Shown here piece by piece: positions 60,033 through 64,000 of a stretch of 64,000 nt of DNA. Position 1 is the stretch's first letter, and every line of letters begins with the position of its first letter. The notes below the pieces were generated by a model. The model searched no databases, had not been told where the DNA came from, and saw nothing but the letters and a program-made list of their open reading frames with translations. The position numbers were made by a program, and so were the translations under genes. Source of the DNA: Rhizoctonia solani (Eukaryota; Basidiomycota; Agaricomycetes; Cantharellales; Ceratobasidiaceae); the NCBI RefSeq assembly GCF_016906535.1, contig NC_057377.1, positions 744,001 to 808,000 of the forward strand, read 5' to 3'.

Positions 60033-63000
60033 CTAACTGGCAGAGTCCCATTGAATAAAGCATTCTGCCCACCTCTCTCCAATGCATGGAACTTTGTACC
60101 CAATATTAATAATCCCATCCGGTGAGAAATCGAGCACACAATGGTGTGATTCGCAGTTGACCCCCAGAAAGGGGATTAGATCATGTGGAGCCCAGACGAC
60201 GAGGCCCTGCTCGGATAAAACTCGTCCATCATGCACATCGTAGAATCCTCCCGCGTTCCTCGATGAGGATAATGGGGTACCATATGCTCCTGCCTGCCAT
60301 ACGCGGATATTATTGAACTGTTCGAAATCCCTTGACAGTGTCCCCACTGAGATCATATCAGCTCCGTCTGGTGTGAATGCGACCCATTTAACACCGTGAT
60401 GTCTTCTGGCGGACACATTGAAGATTATTTCAGTACTTTCAACATCGAACAGGTAAATGTCAAAGGATGTTGCAGCGGCTATGCGAGTGCCATCAGGTGA
60501 GTAGGACACCCAGGTAACCGGGATAGGGTTTTGAGGGTAGTTGCCCAGACTTGAGCCTATACTCTCGGGTACTGGATTGCTGCGAGCAGGGAAGAATGTC
60601 TTGACGCCATCGCCACTACAGGCTTCCCACATTTGGATGCTGCCATCAGCGCTACCGGAGATGATGTACTTTCCGTCTGGCGAGAATGCAATCGACTCGA
60701 CCAAGCCTTCGTGACCAATCATAATGAGAACGGGTGTATTGCCGGACAACTCCCACACTCGGACAGTATTATCAGCGGAACCGGAGGCCAAGTGCGTGCC
60801 TTTGGGCGAAAATGTGATGGAACAAACCGAGTCGAGATGACCTTCGTATGGGCGGTCGACCATAGTACCCGTTTCGACATCCCAAACTATAATCGTAGCA
60901 TCATCTGAGCCAGAGCACAGGAGAGTGCTATCGGGAGAGAAAGTCATGCATCTGACGGATTCTGTATGTCCTTCAAGTGTCTGCGTGACCATGTTGCCGG
61001 TAAGCGCATTCCAGATTTGAATCGTAAAATTGTTGAAGCCTGCGGCAAGATATGTACCTGTAGGAGAAAGGGCGATAGATTCAATCTTCTCAGACTCCAG
61101 CTGCTCTTCAAAGGGAGGTGAAATTGTAGTTCCAGTACGCAAGTCCCAAACGTGAAGAGACCCGCCGGGGGAGCTTGATGCAAACTGAGAGCAATCCAAG
61201 GAAAACGCGATTGGCCCTGTGCAGGGAATATGCGTACTCGCTTCATCATCGGCATCGTTCTGTGGTCGTACATCCCATATCCGTATCGTGCAATCCATAG
61301 AACAAGACACTACTCGAGTATTGTCAGGGGTGAACCCCACCGATGCAATCCAGTCCGCATGTCCGTAGAATGGGCCGGCTACAATTGAGCCTGTAAGCGC
61401 ATCCCATATAATAATCCTCCTATCCCGTCCGCCCCCACCAGAAACGATATAGCTTCCGTCAGAAGAAAAGGTTACTGCAAGAACTTGATCTTTGTGCCCC
61501 TGAAGGGGCGGGATGGCCAGAATGCCGCCATGCACGTCCCATACTCGAACAGTGTTGTCGTTGGAGCCTGTAGCAAGATACTTGCTGTTGGGTGAATATG
61601 CTATGCTCATAATTCCAGCTTCATGTCCATCAAGTTGTTTGATGATGTTGCCGGTACGGGAGTCCCAGAGCCTAACCGTTGTATCACCCTGGCAGGCAAC
61701 GGATGCAATTACATTCCCATTTGGAGAAAACACTGCCGATTGAACTGGCGCAATATGCCCTTGGAGAGGACCAACGAGAATCGTACCAGTGCATACATCC
61801 CATATAATTATCGTGTTGTCGTCAGCCCCAGATACAAGCCGCTTGCCATCTAACGAGAATTTCACTGAAAGCACACCATCCCTATGGCCGCGAAGAGGAC
61901 CAGAAGCAATGCCGCAAAGTTGCGTATCCCAAATAATGATGGTCCCGTCGCGTGAACAAGAAGCAAGCTGGATGCCATCGGGGGAGAATGCGACGGAGTT
62001 AACAAACGAAGTATGATCTTGGAACGGCCCAGCAATTATGGCGCCCGTTCGTATATCATAGATGCGTATCCAGCCCTCAATGTTCCCGGACGCAATACGG
62101 TTACCGTCAGGGGAAATATCGATAGCCAGTACTGGACCGTCGGTACTCCAGGTGGCAAGCGCAGCATCATCTCTTGTATTTATCGTGATATTAGGGAGTC
62201 CTTGGATACGCTTCCAGTAGCGACGATAAATCCAACTGGACTTAATGAATGTAGGTAAAGCCGAAACATAAATATGAGGTGTGCTTTGTGAGCATGGATG
62301 AGTAGCAAACCATGTAATAAAGTTGCGAGCTTCCGTGACAATTCTTTGGTCGTTGTTGTTACTGTTCTCCATTTTCTACAGATTCGGAATTTAAGCTCGG
62401 TCTAGTGTAATGACTTGGGTTGTGTGTAGACTCACCATGAGCCAAGCTTTTACTTGATCCATCATTGACGTGCCAGTTCCAATACACCGGCTGAGGCTGA
62501 GTACCTCCATCCAGAACAGAAGGTAGTTAAGCAAGAAATCGATTAGTATGATACGCGTATCATCTAGGGCCGAGGAAAGAAGCAGATGACTGGACCAATG
62601 ACGACATGCGTACGATAACGTCCGAGAAACAGACCGTCCTACTCGTACATCTAGGTGGTCCACTTGGTAATCGGCGAGGTAAGAGTTCGTAAGGTTACAG
62701 ATGTTGAATCTCAACTCATCCTTCATAACAGCAAAGCAACGATGCGTCAGCATTTCGTTTGACCGAGATTCGTTGCAGTATAGCTCCTTGGATCGTGATT
62801 GGTCAAGCATATAATCAGGAAACGACGCGTGTAGAACCGATACTGGCCCGTTGTTTTCTGGTACATGCAACACAGATCTCAAAGATTGTAGGGCCGACCA
62901 AACCTGAGGTTCAGATAGACCCACTAGTAGGCCGATCGTAGCTGCAACCACTGGCTCTCTCGCACATACAGCCGCCCATAGAACATGTTGGATGCGACCC

Positions 63001-64000
63001 TTTTCATCTTCTCCCAAGTCCTCGTTAAAAGCGGCCTCCAATACAGTTGTGTATAGGCGGTCAAGGTCTTTGTATTTGTGATTTGTGTCCTGGGTTGCCC
63101 TTGGTACGTTCAGTATTGCTTCGAGGCGAGCACTTGAGTCCACGGGGATGACTTTGGGGTGTATGTATCGGGCTACCGTTGCCGCATAGATAAATAGCGC
63201 CCCAGCGCGCTTCGCAAGCATGAGAATTTGTTCTGGGGATGGAGGAGGTGACATGGACTTGAGTTCCTCGGTAAGATACTTCTTGATGTCTTCTTCTACG
63301 ATTGACTGTTCGATATCGTGAAGTTGCATAATCAATCGGGCAGCCCCGTCTTCAGTTATCATTCGGTCTCTGATAGCATATTCTGGCCGGCTTAGCACAA
63401 AGAACTTCACTGGAAGGCTCCTTGCAGAACTCAGCAGCACGTCTAGCAGCAGCCGGACGCTGAAAGCATCATCGCATTCGTCCAAAGCGTCGATCACCAT
63501 CACAACATCGTCTGGGAAAGCCGCTTTAGCTTCGATTAAGGGCTGATATACGAGCTTCTCAAATTGCTGCCCTACGTTGAGCGATCCCGCATCCGGGTTA
63601 TCGTTCAGGCCAACACAGAGGGTGGATCGAAAAGCAGGCGAATAACGTGCAAGCTGATAGACAAGAGTTGGGATGATGCGATTTAAGGAACGACAGGTCG
63701 AGGAAATACGGGAACAGAAGAAGCTAGCACCGAGCCGGTTTGTACGCTCCAACCATTCGCAGAAACTATATGCGATGGTAGTTTTGCCGGTTCCCGCCAT
63801 ACCACTCATCCAGTATATTTTTTCGCTTGCAGGATCGGTGGCCCATTCTTGTAGGGTTTGATGGACTTTCTCGCGCGTCTGTGGGGTGCATCCATGTCGT
63901 TTGATGGTCATCGAATAGCTCGAATTGTACCTCGCGTCGTCGACAGGTAGCATGCCTCGAAGGAGGGTCGTCTGTTCATACAATCTTTTTCAAGTAATAA
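60033..64000 (-). CDS. NACHT-WD40 NLR-like protein, paralogue, 5' end outside the window
   Basis: Tandem paralogue of the gene at 54788-59682. The visible part has two exons: 63971-62436 (NACHT) and 62375-60033 (WD40), both in phase 0; upstream exons lie beyond 64000. The acceptor at 63972-63974 matches the paralogue's exon 5 border. NACHT: Walker A GMAGTGKTTIAYSFCEW, Walker B VVMVIDALDECDD. The segment between NACHT and WD40 is strongly conserved with the first gene (SYACRHWSSHLL, LFWMEVLSLSRCIGTGTSMM). The last exon holds 14 WD40 repeats (for example VNSVAFSPDG, VLSVKFSLDG, IESIALSPTG) and ends WAECFIQWDSAS. No stop or frame break is seen in the visible 3.9 kb. Whether its N-terminus has the same helical domain cannot be judged here. 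Confidence 0.9.

Overview
The window is nuclear DNA of a filamentous basidiomycete. Nearly every gene is cut by many short introns (about 50-75 nt, GT-AG). The gene set fits an agaricomycete: a class IV chitin synthase, a class I myosin with SH3 and proline-rich tail, DUF6533-type membrane proteins, Egh16-like secreted proteins and NACHT-WD40 NLR-like genes. The style resembles Rhizoctonia-type Cantharellales, but that is inference only. For most genes I spliced exons by hand from reading frame, splice signals and family conservation. Reported lengths come from exon sums divisible by three.

Left part (1-7.3 kb): homogentisate 1,2-dioxygenase (+), a group A FAD monooxygenase (+), then the SNARE Vti1 (-) and a short coding-like fragment (-). 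From 7.3 to 17.05 kb lies a large inverted duplication. Two almost identical ~1.4 kb arms each carry an intact Egh16-like secreted protein gene, converging across ~6.9 kb that holds the U3 snoRNP protein Mpp10 (+) and the mitoribosomal protein mS35 (-).

Middle (17.9-39.4 kb): class I myosin (-); a GH5-like pseudogene (+) that has lost both catalytic glutamates; a DUF6533-type membrane protein (+); the U5 snRNP GTPase Snu114 (-); an unrecognised Ser-rich protein (+); a second DUF6533-type gene (-); and a double-bromodomain Rsc4-like chromatin protein (-).

Right part (40-64 kb): a large protein of unknown function with a His...Asn-Cys pattern suggestive of an LRAT/NlpC-like fold (+), glycolipid transfer protein (-), a zinc alcohol dehydrogenase (-), chitin synthase (-), and two tandem NACHT-WD40 genes (-). 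The second runs off the right end. The first has an N-terminal helical region that resembles MLKL/HeLo-type cell-death domains.

Most genes are housekeeping (ribosome biogenesis, splicing, mitochondrial translation, vesicle fusion, cell wall, chromatin). The accessory interest is in the Egh16 inverted pair, the dead glycosidase, the NLR pair and the LRAT-like protein.
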